Source of the DNA: Xiphophorus maculatus | Taxonomy: Eukaryota; Chordata; Actinopteri; Cyprinodontiformes; Poeciliidae | Direction: 5' to 3' | Assembly (NCBI RefSeq): GCF_002775205.1 | Contig: NC_036445.1 | Location: 2,128,802-2,192,801, forward strand | DNA length: 64,000 bases | Part shown: positions 40,101-52,000 of the stretch, piece after piece | How the letters are laid out: each line of letters starts with the position of its first letter | Numbering within the stretch: position 1 is the first letter of the stretch | The notes under the pieces: generated by a model | Databases searched by the model: none | Seen by the model: only the letters and a program-made list of their open reading frames with translations | Told to the model about the DNA's origin: nothing | Position numbers and translations under genes: made by a program

Positions 40101-41099
40101 AATCCGATTAATCTTTTACTTCACTTTGCAGAGACAAATGGATGTGGAAATCTGGTTGAGACCAAAGTGACCTGCAGAGAAATTAGTTTTTACAAAGCAT
40201 CGACTCTGGTGGCCGAATGCAAGTGCAAGCATTTTTCAGACTTTTATTTGTAAACAAACGTCTAGAAACCAAATCTTTTTTTTCCCTTCCATTTTACAAT
40301 TAAGCAGTTTTTCTTTCTGATGTCAGATGACATCCTTGGTTTTTGATTGTAACGTGAGAAAATGTGAAACCGTTGGAGGGTTGTGGATATTTTTGCAAGC
40401 CACTGTGTTTCAGGTGGAGTTTCAGGAACCGGTGTGAATTAATTTGACATTTGCTGTTTGTGTTCTTATTATGTTTCATGTAGAGTTTCATCACCGTGGT
40501 AAGATGAGAACTGGAAACAACAAAGAAATGCTGATGCCAAGCTAAAATTAGGGTGTACACCTCATCAAACTCTGTTGCCAAGAGCTTTTTTATCGATTTT
40601 CTCATTCTCTGTTACAGAACCTAAATAAGAATAGACTAATCCTTCTGTATTTGCTTACAAGAATGCGCAACGTATCACTTTGCTTGTTTGTTTCAGGGAT
40701 ATGAGATCCACGTCACAAAGTCGGTACAGCCAGAACCGGTTCACATGAAAGACATCATCACCTGCAGCGGCGCTACCTTCCTGAAAAAGATGCCCGCGGC
40801 TCACAAGGTGCCAGATGAGTCCAGAGCTGTAGATGTTGTCTTGTGTCGTTATTCTGACTCACCGCTCCTCTGTCCCCCGACTCTCCATCTCTCAGCCTCG
40901 GACCGTAGTGATTTCCTGTGAGGAGGACCTGCGGCTGTGTGGCCCCGCCGTGTCTGCGTCTCTGCCTGTCGTCACTGCTGAGTTTATTCTCACAGGAATC
41001 CTGCAGCAGAGAGTCGATTTGCAGACTCATGCACTTTCTCCCTGTGCCACCAACCCGCATCCTGCTGAGGGCAGAGGCAGAGGCCGAAAGAAGACTTAG
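28187..41099 (+). CDS. mdc1: Mediator of DNA damage checkpoint 1
   Basis: Nuclear scaffold that reads gamma-H2AX at double-strand breaks and recruits NBS1, RNF8 and others. Coding exons: 28187-28319, 29337-29891, 29967-30030, 31355-32457, 32736-32789 (or to 32795), 33460-37109, 37886-38017, 38795-38977, 39065-39190, 40697-40807, 40896-41099. Frames join to about 2,104 residues (human 2,089). Domains: N-terminal MDATQAI, with Thr4-Gln5 as in human; FHA about 45-145, with LGRDP, SVSKQHA and STNGT; seven acidic SDTD-type repeats about 350-610; TQ-rich cluster from about 625; long charged tandem repeats to about 1,850; tandem BRCT about 1,898-2,090, with VLFTGVV and RRTVKFLCAV, which keeps the Arg and Lys of the phospho-serine pocket. 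The human PST repeats are not seen. Several introns contain dead Tc1 copies. The donor of exon 5 is ambiguous (32790 or 32796), and both keep the frame. Confidence 0.95.
28600..29105 (+). mobile_element. Tc1-like element relic in mdc1 intron
   Basis: It starts with AAACATACCATTTAAGTAAG, near-identical to a scrap at 12115-12140 in flot1 and like the start of Tc1 transposase genes. It continues as a degraded frame with SITSIKCYVNDNQ and a GGYLMLWVFF stretch corresponding to GGSxMLWGCF. Many stops are present. The longest open frame in it (121 residues) is transposon remnant, not a gene. Confidence 0.6.
31120..31250 (-). mobile_element. Tc1-like fragment, antisense, in mdc1 intron
   Basis: The minus strand contains CATGGCAGCATCATGCTGTG followed by GGGATTTTGTTTTGGAAAAG, the Tc1 GGSIMLWGF motif region. 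Only this short piece is recognisable. Confidence 0.6.
32879..33385. repeat. AT-rich interspersed repeat (family C), copy 2
   Basis: This matches the copy at 14870-15210 in order and wording (ATACATTTTGCTGGACAATA, AAATTGCGATAAAGGATGAT, AAACAATAAATAAGATTA). It extends further, through a unit with TTTCAGTATCAACTTGTTCT, to an end near GTAGATTAATTGTTTGCATT. It sits directly before the large mdc1 exon, so the open frame's first 40 codons upstream of 33460 are intron and repeat, not protein. Confidence 0.6.
37283..37580. mobile_element. hAT element relic (family B) in mdc1 intron
   Basis: The right end reads, on the minus strand, CAGGTGTAAACCTGAGGTCC, next to the family's GGGCCGAATTTGGCCCGCGG block. 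The left part has GGCCGCATCACAATTATGAA and GGGCCGATTGTGGGA. Its left terminus is not clear. It lies in the intron after the large mdc1 exon. Confidence 0.6.
39401..40407 (+). mobile_element. Degraded Tc1-like transposon between mdc1 BRCT exons
   Basis: The left end CAGTGCATAAGTATTCATAC and the right end GGATATTTTTGCAAGCCACT are the inverted termini of a fish Tc1-like family (compare GTATTCATACCC with GGGTTGTGGATATTTTTG). An internal scrap near 39700-39800 reads QQNNNHKHSV and SQSPDLN, matching the QQDNDPKHT and SQSPDLNP region of Tc1 transposases. Insertions and deletions have destroyed the frame. The element makes up most of this 1.5-kb intron. Confidence 0.75.
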
Positions 41100-41790
41100 C
41101 GCACAGTATCGCACTGAGAAAATGTTTGGGTTTGTGCGTCTCTTTGAGATTAAATGACAGACTTTCTGTCTGCGTGAAAAGTTAGGAATGTACTTACCAT
41201 CAAATGCAAACAAATTTTCTAGGTACGTTGTTTTTGCATCAGGTGATAGTGTTTGTTTTCTGTTTGCGTACAACATTTAGAAAGTGTCCCTAGAGGCTGG
41301 ACTCATGAAGCAGATTAGTTTCCGCCATGAAGTTTATGTTTGAATCGTGTGTGTGTGTGTGTGTGTGTGTTGAAGGCTCTTTATTGAAATCCATCTGCTC
41401 CAGATGTCTGTAGGTACAACAAGCTTGTTTCCTGTGCTGATAAAACGTGCGTAGTGCCTTTTATACGTCAAATGATCATGTGCTCACCACTGTGTCTAGT
41501 GCTCCTGTCTCCATTAAGCAGCTCCACTCCATTAAGGCGTCATTCAATCTCATCGCCTTCAGGGAGAGAGGCACACCATGATTTCCTTCTAGGTATGATG
41601 CTGCAGCAGCAACATTTCATCCTGTTGGCCCATCACACACCTTCACTACATGTGAAACTCTTTCTGGGTTTTTGCTGTAAGTGGCCTTTTAAATTGAAAA
41701 CAAAAGCTTGTTTTTTGTGCCTCACATGGGACTTTGACAGAGATTGTGTCAAATCATGAAAACATTAAAGGTTTTGTATATGTTGCAATT
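41100..41790 (+). other. Probable mdc1 3' UTR
   Basis: Sequence after the mdc1 stop without transposon features, apart from a (GT)n tract at 41347-41370. An ATTAAA at 41764-41769, followed by GTTTTGTATATGTTGC, is the first plausible polyadenylation signal. The 101-codon open frame at 41454-41759 has no coding features that I recognise. Confidence 0.4.
41347..41370. repeat. (GT)n microsatellite
   Basis: A short uninterrupted GT dinucleotide run in the presumed mdc1 3' UTR. Confidence 0.95.
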
Positions 41791-42748
41791 GTTTGTATTT
41801 AATCTTCTCGCTATACGTTGTTTGCATAAGTATCTTAATTATCTCAAATTCATTTTGCTTACAATGTGCCTCTTGTTTTGATGGTTTGTTAGGAATATTT
41901 CAAAAACAAAGTATAAAAACCTTCTGACAGTTGTACCTGAATCTCTCTAAGTCATAATTTTAACAGCTAAATCAAATTATGACTTTGAAAGTTTATTACT
42001 TTGACTTTTTAACATTTTTATATCTCAATAAAGAGATATCTAGCTGGTAGTTATGAGGAGACCCCAACATCATATTTATGATATAATATCTTAATAATAG
42101 TCTCATAAAATGCAATCAAATATTTATGATTCAACCATCTTGTCCATGGCACATATAATAGTTGACTTTATAATTTAACAAAAATATTATTAAATTTAAA
42201 TAATACCCTATCTTGGTGGTGTCCAAACATTTTGCCAGCGATTCCACACTCTACAAGTTTAAAAAAAAAACTTGTGGATGTCAGAATATGTATTTTTACC
42301 TTTTCATTATTTTTTCCTGCTCAACAATAATCTGAACATGTAATATTTGATTGAAACTAACAAAAAAAAATAGTTTTTTGAAAGGATTTGTAAATAATTG
42401 GAGCTCCAAAACATAAAAACTGTGTCAAACATAGAATGGAAATATTTTTTATTGTCCCACCATTGGAATGTCAGGTGTGCCAGCAGGAAGTTACAGGTAA
42501 ACAGCAAAAACAACAAAAAAGAAAACAATAAGGACAAATTTAAATATAGGGGAAGTAATACTATACAGTTATTAAAAATAGCATACTGAAATTCAAGGAA
42601 ATGGGCAACTGGGTGTATTTCTGCATTAAAGACCAACAGTCTATTTTCAAGAAATCTAAAAAACTGCAAATTGCAGCAAGAATTTATTTGAATGAGAAAA
42701 CCTGCAAATAATAGCATGGATGTGAAAACATATAAATGCTTTGTGTTG
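41791..42748. other. AT-rich intergenic spacer
   Basis: Very AT-rich sequence without recognisable genes. A run around 42251-42275 (AAGTTTAAAAAAAAAACTTG) forms a perfect inverted repeat. The long open frame on the minus strand here is a composition artefact of T/A-rich DNA. Confidence 0.45.
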
Positions 42749-42890
42749 TACCTAACTTCTTCCATCCATTTTCTAACACCTTTGTCCCTAGTGGGGTCAG
42801 GAGGGGTCCTGGTGTCTATCTCCAGCTAACTTTCGGGCGAGAGGCAGGGTCACCCAGGGCAGGTCGCCAGTCTGTCGCAGCCTAATTTCG
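42749..42890 (+). repeat. Fragment of a common fish interspersed repeat
   Basis: Contains CCATCCATTTTCTAACACCT, CCCTAGTGGGGTCAGGAGGG, TATCTCCAGCTAACTTTCGG, GGCGAGAGGCAGGGTCACCC and GGTCGCCAGTCTGTCGCAGC, the opening part of the teleost repeat whose later part is seen at 62515-62710 and antisense at 1617-1745. Confidence 0.75.
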
Positions 42891-42899
42891 TCCTTTTTA

Positions 42900-43032
42900 A
42901 TAAATATTTTTGATTTGTTAGTGAAAACATCTCGATAGTGTCTTTCAGCATGAACTGTTTTTGAATTGCAGTGTGAAACACACAAAATCAAGGGCCGCAA
43001 ATTGCCCGCGCACCGCACTTTGGACACCCCTG
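42900..43032. mobile_element. hAT element right-end relic
   Basis: The end at 43032 reads, on the minus strand, CAGGGGTGTCCAAAGTGCGG, the terminus type of the element at 16041-16518, followed by GGGCAATTTGCGGCCC wording. The left terminus cannot be placed, so the start coordinate is approximate. Confidence 0.6.
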
Positions 43033-43194
43033 GCCTGGCATTAATAAAATGGGACCAATAAAAGATTATCTTATTTTTACGAAATAAAAGCTATAACAGA
43101 AGGGACTATTCTACAGAAACAATGAAGAAAATATATTTCAAATATTATTCTGACGTAAATAATGTCGCCAAAGTAGCAGATGGCTTAAGCTAAC

Positions 43195-43453
43195 ACAGAT
43201 TTTAATCTGTGTAGTTCTGGACGCCGTGGCCCCGGTGTTTCCCGAACTCGAGTCGAGTGGTTCCGAGAGCGGAGCCCGACATATTCTGATCGTCTTCCAA
43301 ATGTTGGTGCCCGAGTCGTGAAGTGCAGCTCCTCAGAGGAGGCAGGAAGGGAGGGCGAGCAGGCAAGCATTCCTGCAGAGAATCACCTCTGAAAGGCATC
43401 CTTACATCAGCATCAGCCGGACTGCATCCCTGACCGGCCGGCGGGAGAGCGAG
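43195..43453 (+). promoter_or_regulatory. CpG-rich candidate promoter and first exon of the Ig-like gene
   Basis: A GC- and CpG-rich island (CGCCGTGG, CCCGAACTCGAG, GACCGGCCGGCGGGAG) stands out from AT-rich flanks. It ends in a strong donor, GAGCGAG|GTAGGC (exon edge 43453). The next gene on this strand begins with an acceptor at 49050, two bases before its ATG, so it needs an upstream non-coding exon, and this is the only good candidate seen. That implies an intron of about 5.6 kb. The assignment is an inference. Confidence 0.45.
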
Positions 43454-46400
43454 GTAGGCGGGTTATTGCTTTTTTATCCTTCCTGCATGAGCCGAGGAGT
43501 GTGTGTGCATCCTACAAATGTGTCTGGAGCGGGACGGGTTAAATTTTGCAGGGTTTTTTCTGTTGGATGAGCTGTCCCGACTCGGATGTGACCGATCCAC
43601 ACTTTGAGCTGCCATGCAGGTTTATCACCGGAGAGGAAAGGTGTGAAATGATCTTCAGCTCTTTTTAAACCATCCAGGTATGGAACCGGCTGCAGGAGAA
43701 ACCTAATTATAGTATAAGAGCTATAAATATATCTGAAAATATGCATATGGATGCAGAAATGTCTCTATATATTTTAAAAATATATGTATCATTATGCCAA
43801 ATATGTATTTAAATATATTTTAAAAATTCAAATATATAGTCATTTAGATTCTATTTGATATATTCGTTTTACTTATTTTTTCTCTGGTGTCATATAATGC
43901 AATTTTTCTGAGATTAATCTTGTAGGTTCTGGCCTGGAGCTTTCTCATCCTGCTTAATGAGACCTTAATGGTTCAAAGCAATTTCTTATAACGTGAATTT
44001 GTTGTATGCAGTCTTACTTTAGGCTTATACATATAAAGATATTCTGTTTTTCTGTTCATTATTCCTGCATGTATCTCCGACCCATCCCCTCGCTCCCGTC
44101 CCTCATGTCCTCTGATTTTAATGGAGCTGACAGGTGCAAGCAATATGGTGGAAACATGTCTGATCCTTTAGTTCACTGCAGCTGAAGGAAATAGGTTATC
44201 AGCAGCTACAGGCTTCTTCTGAGAGATAAATGTTGGAAATTAGAAATTTGTCCTGGCAGTATAGTTATTTCAGGTTTTTCTGCCCTGTGCGAGAGGAGTT
44301 GTTTCTGAAAATCTTGAGTTTGTTGCAAACATTAATCATTTCTTCCTTATATAACGAAGCCTTTATTCCTTTTTTTTGGTTCCTCATAACTTATAAATGA
44401 GCACTAGATGCATCCGAGCTGACTTAGAGTAGCCCTGCACATCATAGTTGCACTTGACCTCATGTCCTCCAACTCTTTTACAAAAGCAGCAAAGTGAAAA
44501 CGAAGAAGAAATGACGAAGGCACAGGGTTTGCTTTGTAGGCTCCCACACATCTGCAGTCACTGAAGGCCGGGGGGACAAAGACATGTCTGTCCCCGTTCA
44601 GCGAGCAGTGAGAGGAAAACACAGGAGCAGGCCTTGATTTCTGAGTGGGATTCACTGGTTTGGATTGTAGACGATCATGGTGAGGATGAGGAGGAGTGGA
44701 TTAAAGAGACTTGATAAAGAGAGAGGGATGGAGAATCAGGGAGAAACTAAAGAAAAGTGGGATATTTATAAATGAAGTTGGCCATATTGAGGGGAGGAGA
44801 TTTATGAAGGAGAAAGAGGATGGAAAACTAACACTCAGATATGCAAAAGAAAATAGAGGCTGTTGGAGGAAACAATGAAAATGTAATGATTTAAACAGAG
44901 TATAAATGATAGAAAATTCAAAAGTAAATTCAAATTCAATTCAAAAATACTTTATTTATCTCAAATATACTGAATAATAGGTTTCTGAGTGGTGTGTCAG
45001 CATGTGTGTATATAGAGATATACTGTATATACACACATCTTTTATGTTTCTATACAGATAGATATTGTATATGTTATATTATAGCAAATCATATTTATTA
45101 TCTAAGTCATAATTATTAGACACCTAATTAATAATTTTTTTTTTGTTTTCACATGTAGAAAGAATCAATGCAGAATATAAAATTCCAGATTTGTCCATAT
45201 ATTGGGGTTTTCATGCTTGCCTCAATAGATGCTGCTAATGTAAGAAAAGTACAAAAAATCCAGTGTTTTGTTTTCACGTATAGAAAAAAGTATTTCTAAT
45301 TATTCACCTTTTAAGATTAGCTCTAACAAGAGTCAGATGCTAACTTTAGCTTTAGCCGTTAATGCGTTGTCTATGTGTTTAAAAATCATTTGTCTCTTGC
45401 TTGTCTGTCTCACAATTAAGTCTTTTTTAGCCTTGAATATAAAATTTATAAAATTTTTGCCTGATTAAAAGGTGTGGAGACTCCTTTAGAGCTGTTGTAA
45501 CAACTTTGATGGGTTAGCAGCCCAACGAGCACTGTTAGCCTTTGTCAAGACAACGGAGCACTTCAGGAGCTACTTCCTTTGTAACTTCAAAATAAGAGCA
45601 TCAGATATAGTTACAAGTCAGGTTTAAAATCATGAGCTCATAATAACAGTCTGCACCTTTTACACAAGACAAAGTCAAATGCTGACAGCTGCTTATTTCC
45701 CGTCGACTGAATTGTGTCATTGTATTCTGCCACCTTTATCAATACATGAGGATCGCAAAGAGATAATTTGGTTTGATCAGGGGTCATAATCTGCCATGTT
45801 TCATACAAATTAACTTAATCAAAGAAGGATTAGTAACAGAAACAGGTTTTCCTAGAAAGATATACACTTAAATTAAATTGTATATCAGGTTTAATGAAAG
45901 TTTTTATCTCCATAACTCATGAAATTCTTAACTACATTGAAAAATAAAGTAATAAGTAAACAGTCACACAACGATTTGCTTACAGGAATAAAATTGTAAT
46001 CTGCAGTTCTGCACTGAGGGTATGAATTGACAAACTGAACCTTAGTCAATATTTTGTTGGTTTTTATTTTGACAAGGACTTGCGTCACCCAGCAGAACAT
46101 CCTACCCAAGACAGTGAGCCATGATGCAAGAATATATAATATATATGCATATATTTAGTTTTACAAGCAAAAAATGACATTGTAAAGGTATAAAATGTAG
46201 ATTCAAATTAGTGCGACTGCCTTTTTTTTGGTCAATTTTTTGGTTACGCCTTCCAGTCATATGCTCCATATTCATAGATACTACATCACCTGTATTTCTG
46301 TGTCGATATGTTTGTGCTCGGTTGGGACTCTTTTACTTCTTGCTTCAAAGCTTCCCAGAAACAGAAAAACATATTACATTTTTTTTTGTTCACATTTTGC

Positions 46401-49052
46401 TTCAGGATCTTGCTTTGAAACAGATTGCCAATGAGGCCAACTGCTGTGACAAACAGATGGACATGCTTCCCTTCGCTATTCCACCACAGCCAACCAATCC
46501 TGCACCTCACATTACTGCTTTAATTAAATGTTCATTTCTGTCAGGAGCAGCAAGCAGTCATTTGTTTTGTTGCTGCAATCAGAGCATGATTGTGCACCTA
46601 CACAGGACGTTTCAAAACCCCAGTATTAAGTTAAAAAGACAGATCGGGACTGATCTCATCAATTGTAAATGTATTAATGGTTTGTCTGGCAGGAAACAAT
46701 GCTTGGTGCAACACATTTGGTTTCAGATACAATAGAATGAGTGGGCTGTTAGGCTCCCTGCCCAGAGTGAAGAGGCTTTAGAAACAGCATTTCTGGCTGT
46801 CAGATTATGACAGTGCAAAATGCATTCATTAAATAACAGCTAACAACGAGGAGCTGCTGTTCTCTGGGAACCTGCTAATATTACATGTCTTAATTCTGGA
46901 GGTAGATATTAAAATTTAAGTTATCTCCAGACAGACTGGCAGGTCTTATGGCGTCTCTCGTGTTGCAAAGAGACACTTTAATCTTTGCCGCATGTTTAAT
47001 GGCCGCTGCAAAGTGTGACTGCAAGCACTGCAGGTGTCCCTCCCATTCCTCTTCTGGGCTGTGTAAGAGCAAACTGCAGCAAAACCTTTTCTCTACAAAC
47101 CTTCATCATGTTTTCCCCCCAGATAAATGCAACATCATCATAATTCCTCCTTTGGTGTTCCAGCTTAATTCTTCTGAGGAAAACAAACTTCCCGCTACCC
47201 TTTTTGGTTCTACACATTTCCTGATTTAAATTTAGCCAAGTCATTATTCTGCTCTCTATTACTTCATGTCTCAAGATTTATGAACTAATATGTTTTAATT
47301 CAGCCGAGCCATCAGCAGTGTATGGCAATGCCAGGTGGCCCTCATGAAAATGTGCATCCTTCTCCAAGTAATGACTTTTGGGAAGGTCTTTAAACTGTTT
47401 CTTTGCCAAACGTACAGCAGATTTTTAACTAAATGGAGGGTTTGCTGTGAAATCAAACAGCTTTCTCTACAGAATCTGCAATACAGAGAGATTTTATCCC
47501 TGTTGACCAACTGTAACCCAGAGACAGTGTCAGATATACTTAATTTGCAGAGGCTGCAAGAATCTCTGCAGACAGATCAGATGGCATGAAAAAGAAGGAA
47601 ATAAAGGATGGATTAAAGAAAGAAAGAAGGAAAGAAAGGAAGGAAGGATGCAAAGAGAGAAGCAAAGAAAGATAGAAAGAAGGTTTAAATTTCTTTTTTC
47701 CATTCTTGTTGCAGTAAACAACTCTTTCTGTCAGCTGTTTTCATGCTGCACTGTTCATCTTTCATCACTGCAGCTTTTTCTTTCCTCTCCTGAACTTGTA
47801 AAATCAGAACCACACATATCTGGAAAAAACTTAAGATACAACTTAAACTTATCAAATCCTTTGATTTTACTTTTTATAGGTTTATGTTTGAGTAAAATTA
47901 ACATTTTTCTTTTATTCTACGAACTACTACCAACATGTCTCTGAAATTCCCAGCAAATATTTTGTATTTATTTGCAGAAAATGAGAAATGGTCAAAATAA
48001 CAAAAAGATGCAGAGCTTTCAGACCTCAAATAAATCAAAGAAAACAAGTTCATATTTATGTAGGAACAACAATACTAATATTTTAACTCCGGAATAGTTC
48101 AGAAATTAGTATTTGGTGGAATAACCAGGAGGTTTTCAGTGGGGTTCAGTTCAGTGGGCTCTTAGTTTTTTCCAGAGCTGTGTTTCTTTAAGTCCAGTCT
48201 TGATGCCTGGACTTAGATGAGACTCTGGAATCCACAGGAACCATTCTCGTTCTGCTTGTTAATTGGGATTACTCACTTTGTTGCACTGAAAGTAATTCTT
48301 TCCTTATTAGGATTGCTTTTATGTGAGATCACAACATACATTTTGTAAGTTCACACACACATTCATTTTCAGCATTAATATAATTCATTTGGACTTTTAT
48401 TTATGCATTTCAATTACTCCTTCTCAAGAGTGAAATGTTTATACACACAAATTTTAAAAACAAAACTTGCCAGCAAAAGTTTGAATTTACTTGGGATTAA
48501 AAGAAAAATCGTACAAGTTTTGGATTGTTTGGATCCAAAACAGAACTCTGGTGTAATTCAGGATATTTGACCGCTATTCTTATGAGAAATGGAAGACGCC
48601 AGTTAAATTTAATTGTCTGGTTTTGTGGTAAGATGTGGGATGCTATGAAAAAGCACTGCATTAGTGGAAGATGAATTCGAATTATAAGATGTTTTTACCA
48701 AATGTTAGTTTGACACACTCATGCTACTGGCTAAACAAATTTGCTTGTTTGTCAGATTAAATTTTCCAAATTAAAGGTGGAACAGGATTTAAAGAGATTT
48801 ATATTGGTCTTATTTTTCTACACCACAAAAGCTATTTCATCGGGAATGTGGACACTTTATATTTTAAACATTTTATTGGATGATAGGTGTGGTTCTGAGA
48901 GCATATTTCATCTTTTTGTGTGTGATTAAGTCACTGCAGTAAAATAAAAAAAAAATTTAATTCAATTTTATGCATATCTACAAAGAGCACAATTAAAAAG
49001 TTTTTTTTGTTTTAAAAAATGTAATCATCTATATTTGTTTTCCTTTTCAGAT
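43454..49052 (+). other. Presumed intron 1 of the Ig-like gene
   Basis: No coding exon is recognised. It contains AT-rich sequence, a purine-rich AAAGAAGG tract around 47590-47680, and a repeat-like stretch at about 48000-48260 (GTATTTGGTGGAATAACCAG, CTCTGGAATCCACAGGAACC). The parts at 46390-46740 and 46930-47230 have mixed composition and no repeat signature, so they could be conserved regulatory sequence. The open frames there lack splice support. Confidence 0.4.
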
Positions 49053-52000
49053 ATGAGGGAATCTTCCAAAATGACGGCAGTCACAGTGATTGCGCTCAGT
49101 TTTCTTATCTCTGCAGGTATGTGGAGTAAAAATCAACGATTCTGATGCATTAACAAACATTAGAAACCATTTTTATCGTGCAGCTTCATTTTATGTTTTG
49201 ATTTAAAATTGAATGTTATACTAAAGAATGTGAAACAGTCTATTTATGGAAGTGATGTATAATTTTAATTAGTTTGTTATGCTAGAACTGATTAGAAATA
49301 GATAAAATGTTTTCAAATTGTTCTTTAACGCTGTTTTATTTGATCTTGCAGCTATCTCTGCCCCTCTAAAAGGTAAAAGTGCCTCTTATCACCACATCAC
49401 ATGATTCAGATGCATCACTTATGAGGTTTCCTCTCCCTCTGACGGGAAATGTTTACTTACTTTCTCTTTTTTTTCCGATCCAGAAACGAAGGAATCCGTA
49501 ACGCTATTCCATGGAGAGGATTTCCACATCCTGCTGCCGTCACAAGACGTGGATGTCACATTCAAGAACCGTTCCGACCCTCGGAAGACCTCGGTGCTGA
49601 TGAAGGGCGGCAAAGTGATCGGCACTCGGGCCAAACCCACCCTGCACCTCAACTACATCAACATAGAGGCTGTGGGTGAAGGGGACGAGGGGATGTACAT
49701 CCTGAAGGATTCCAAGGATGATAGTGTCATCAAGCAAATTTCACTAATAGTCCGAGGTACGGAGCAACACGACACATCTGGAATGCTCTGGAAGGGGCGA
49801 TAAAACAGAACTTTTTCTGCTGAAAATCGAAAATATGAAACACACTTTGATTTGATTTGATTTGATTTATTTATTTCAAACACGTCCCAAACAAGACAAG
49901 CAATCAGTAAGACAGAGAAAAAAAAATGTTGTTCTTGACTTTTTTGTCTGAAAAGGAGAAGGAAGAAGTGAACACCTACTGCGTATCTCAAGTTAATAAA
50001 ATATAAACTGAAATGTATTCCTTATCAACTCAATAATTATCAAAAAATTCTAATTAAAATAATTCTTATGTGCCTGTTCTATTGAACAGAATCGCCTCCC
50101 CCTTCCACTCCCAGCCACATTGTTGCTTGTATTTCTGTAAACATTTTGCTCTTCTTATTCTTGATGAGGAATTCGATTGGCTATAAGAGTTTGTGGTGAA
50201 TGAACAGGCAAAACAATAAACTTGATTTATATTGCAACAATGCAAATAAACAAATAAATTATTTAAAGGACATATAATTACCTACAGACAACAGTATATC
50301 AATGACAGAAACACAGCTGGAGGCTGGATGAATGGCTATGAAGTTGGCTAAATGTCTGTTACTTTATATTTTTCCTCTTGTTGCGTCCCCCTAAAGAGCT
50401 TTGGTGCCCCCTGGGGGCCCACACCCCACATTTTGAAAGGGCCTGTGATGCTCTGCACAGGGCATCTGCATCGCCAAGAAGTGCTTCTTTTATGCCTTAG
50501 TCACAGAAAGTTTGAGATTTTGGGCTTTTAGTGAGATGGATAGAGTGGGATTTCAAAACAGCAACTCACTGGTTACATGATAAACCTTCACCTTCTGAGC
50601 CATTGCACAAAAAAATTAATAAATCAGTAATTCTTTGTAACTTTTATACATTTGTTAAAACTGTCTTCATGTTGTGAAAGTATTGTATGAGAGAGATAAT
50701 CTGGGAAAAAATCAATCTCCTTGGCTTTCTCGCAGTGCTGCTATTGCTGTCTGAGGAAATGCGTCGCCCCCAGTGAAAAGCAACCAATCAGAGCCAAGAG
50801 TAAGGTGTTAGCGCTGTCAGTCATGCTCGTGTACATGTTGCTTAATGTGTTAATGGTGGGGGGAAAATTACAGTCACAGGAACACCATTGACTGTCATGC
50901 TAGTCTAAACATTCTTGGCTGGCTCTGTTGTGGTGAACCAGCTGTAGAGAGAAAGGGGAAAGGTGTGAGCAGCATGTACATGAGCTTGATTGACAGCACT
51001 AAGATCCTCCTCCTGGCTCTCATTGGTCGTTTCTCACCCAGTAGTTTATTTTTGTAGTTACTGAAATAATTTTAACAACTATGTATGATACAATTTTCTT
51101 TTTAAATTAAAGTTACATACCCAAACTTTAATGTGGATTTTTTTCCCCCCTAAATTGGGTTTTAGAGAGGAAACTACTGCCACAAAAGGTTTAATTTATT
51201 TAATTTATTCAAATCTTAACCAGAGGTTACAATTAAAGTGGAGGGCACTGAATGGTTTTCTACTTTAGGCCCCAGGCCAGCGTCAGAGTCAGTGTTGTCA
51301 CATCAATCACTTCTTTTTCCAGTCAGACTAATCCCACGCAAACACAAGAGACATTATCACGTTTTAAACTCAGAGTGTGGATGAAAGTGACTGTAGTAAG
51401 TGGGTACAGAGCCACATGGAGGGAATTATGTGAGCTAATGAAGAGGTGCATTTGGTTTTTGACAGTAAGAGCAAAGCTGGAGATGTCAGGCAACAATTAT
51501 CCAGCTCTTTACTTGTCCCTATTTCCGTCCGTCCCCTCTGTTTTCCTGTCCTTATCTTGTCTCTTCTGTCTTTCCTTCTGTTTAGTTTTGTTCATACCCT
51601 ATCATTCTCATTACCCTGATATTTTCGGGTCACTGCTCCTTTCCTTTTGTGCATTTAGTCCCTTTTTTTCTACATCTGCCAAGCTGTTTTTCCTTTCTCT
51701 TCCCTTCACAGTACCGTTTCCCTGTCATCTCTTATTTCAGCTCAAGCAAAGAATCCAACCTCATTGGCCTTTGTGAAATTGTCAGGCACTTTCCTGTCGA
51801 CTCTATTTAATTTTTCTGCTCCCGTTTACTCATAGATAAAATGCTCATCCCCTTGTTTTACCCTCCAGACTGCACCATCGAGCAAATCATCAAATATGGC
51901 GGGGACTTCCACATGCCAGTGGTGAATGTGAACGTCCCCATCACTCTGGAGTACAAACCCAGTTCAGTGGAGGCCAACCTGACGTCCAGGTACAGTCAGC

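Noticed and set aside
41454-41759. 101-codon frame after mdc1
   Set aside because: No domain, no splice context and no codon pattern. It more likely lies in the mdc1 3' UTR.
42307-42765. 152-codon minus-strand frame downstream of mdc1
   Set aside because: Phe/Leu/Ile-rich translation of AT-rich DNA, overlapping a repeat fragment. It is not protein-like.
46211-46735. 174-codon frame in the long intron before the Ig-like gene
   Set aside because: Considered as a possible exon, but it has no matching acceptor and donor in frame and no recognisable motif. Left as intron sequence.
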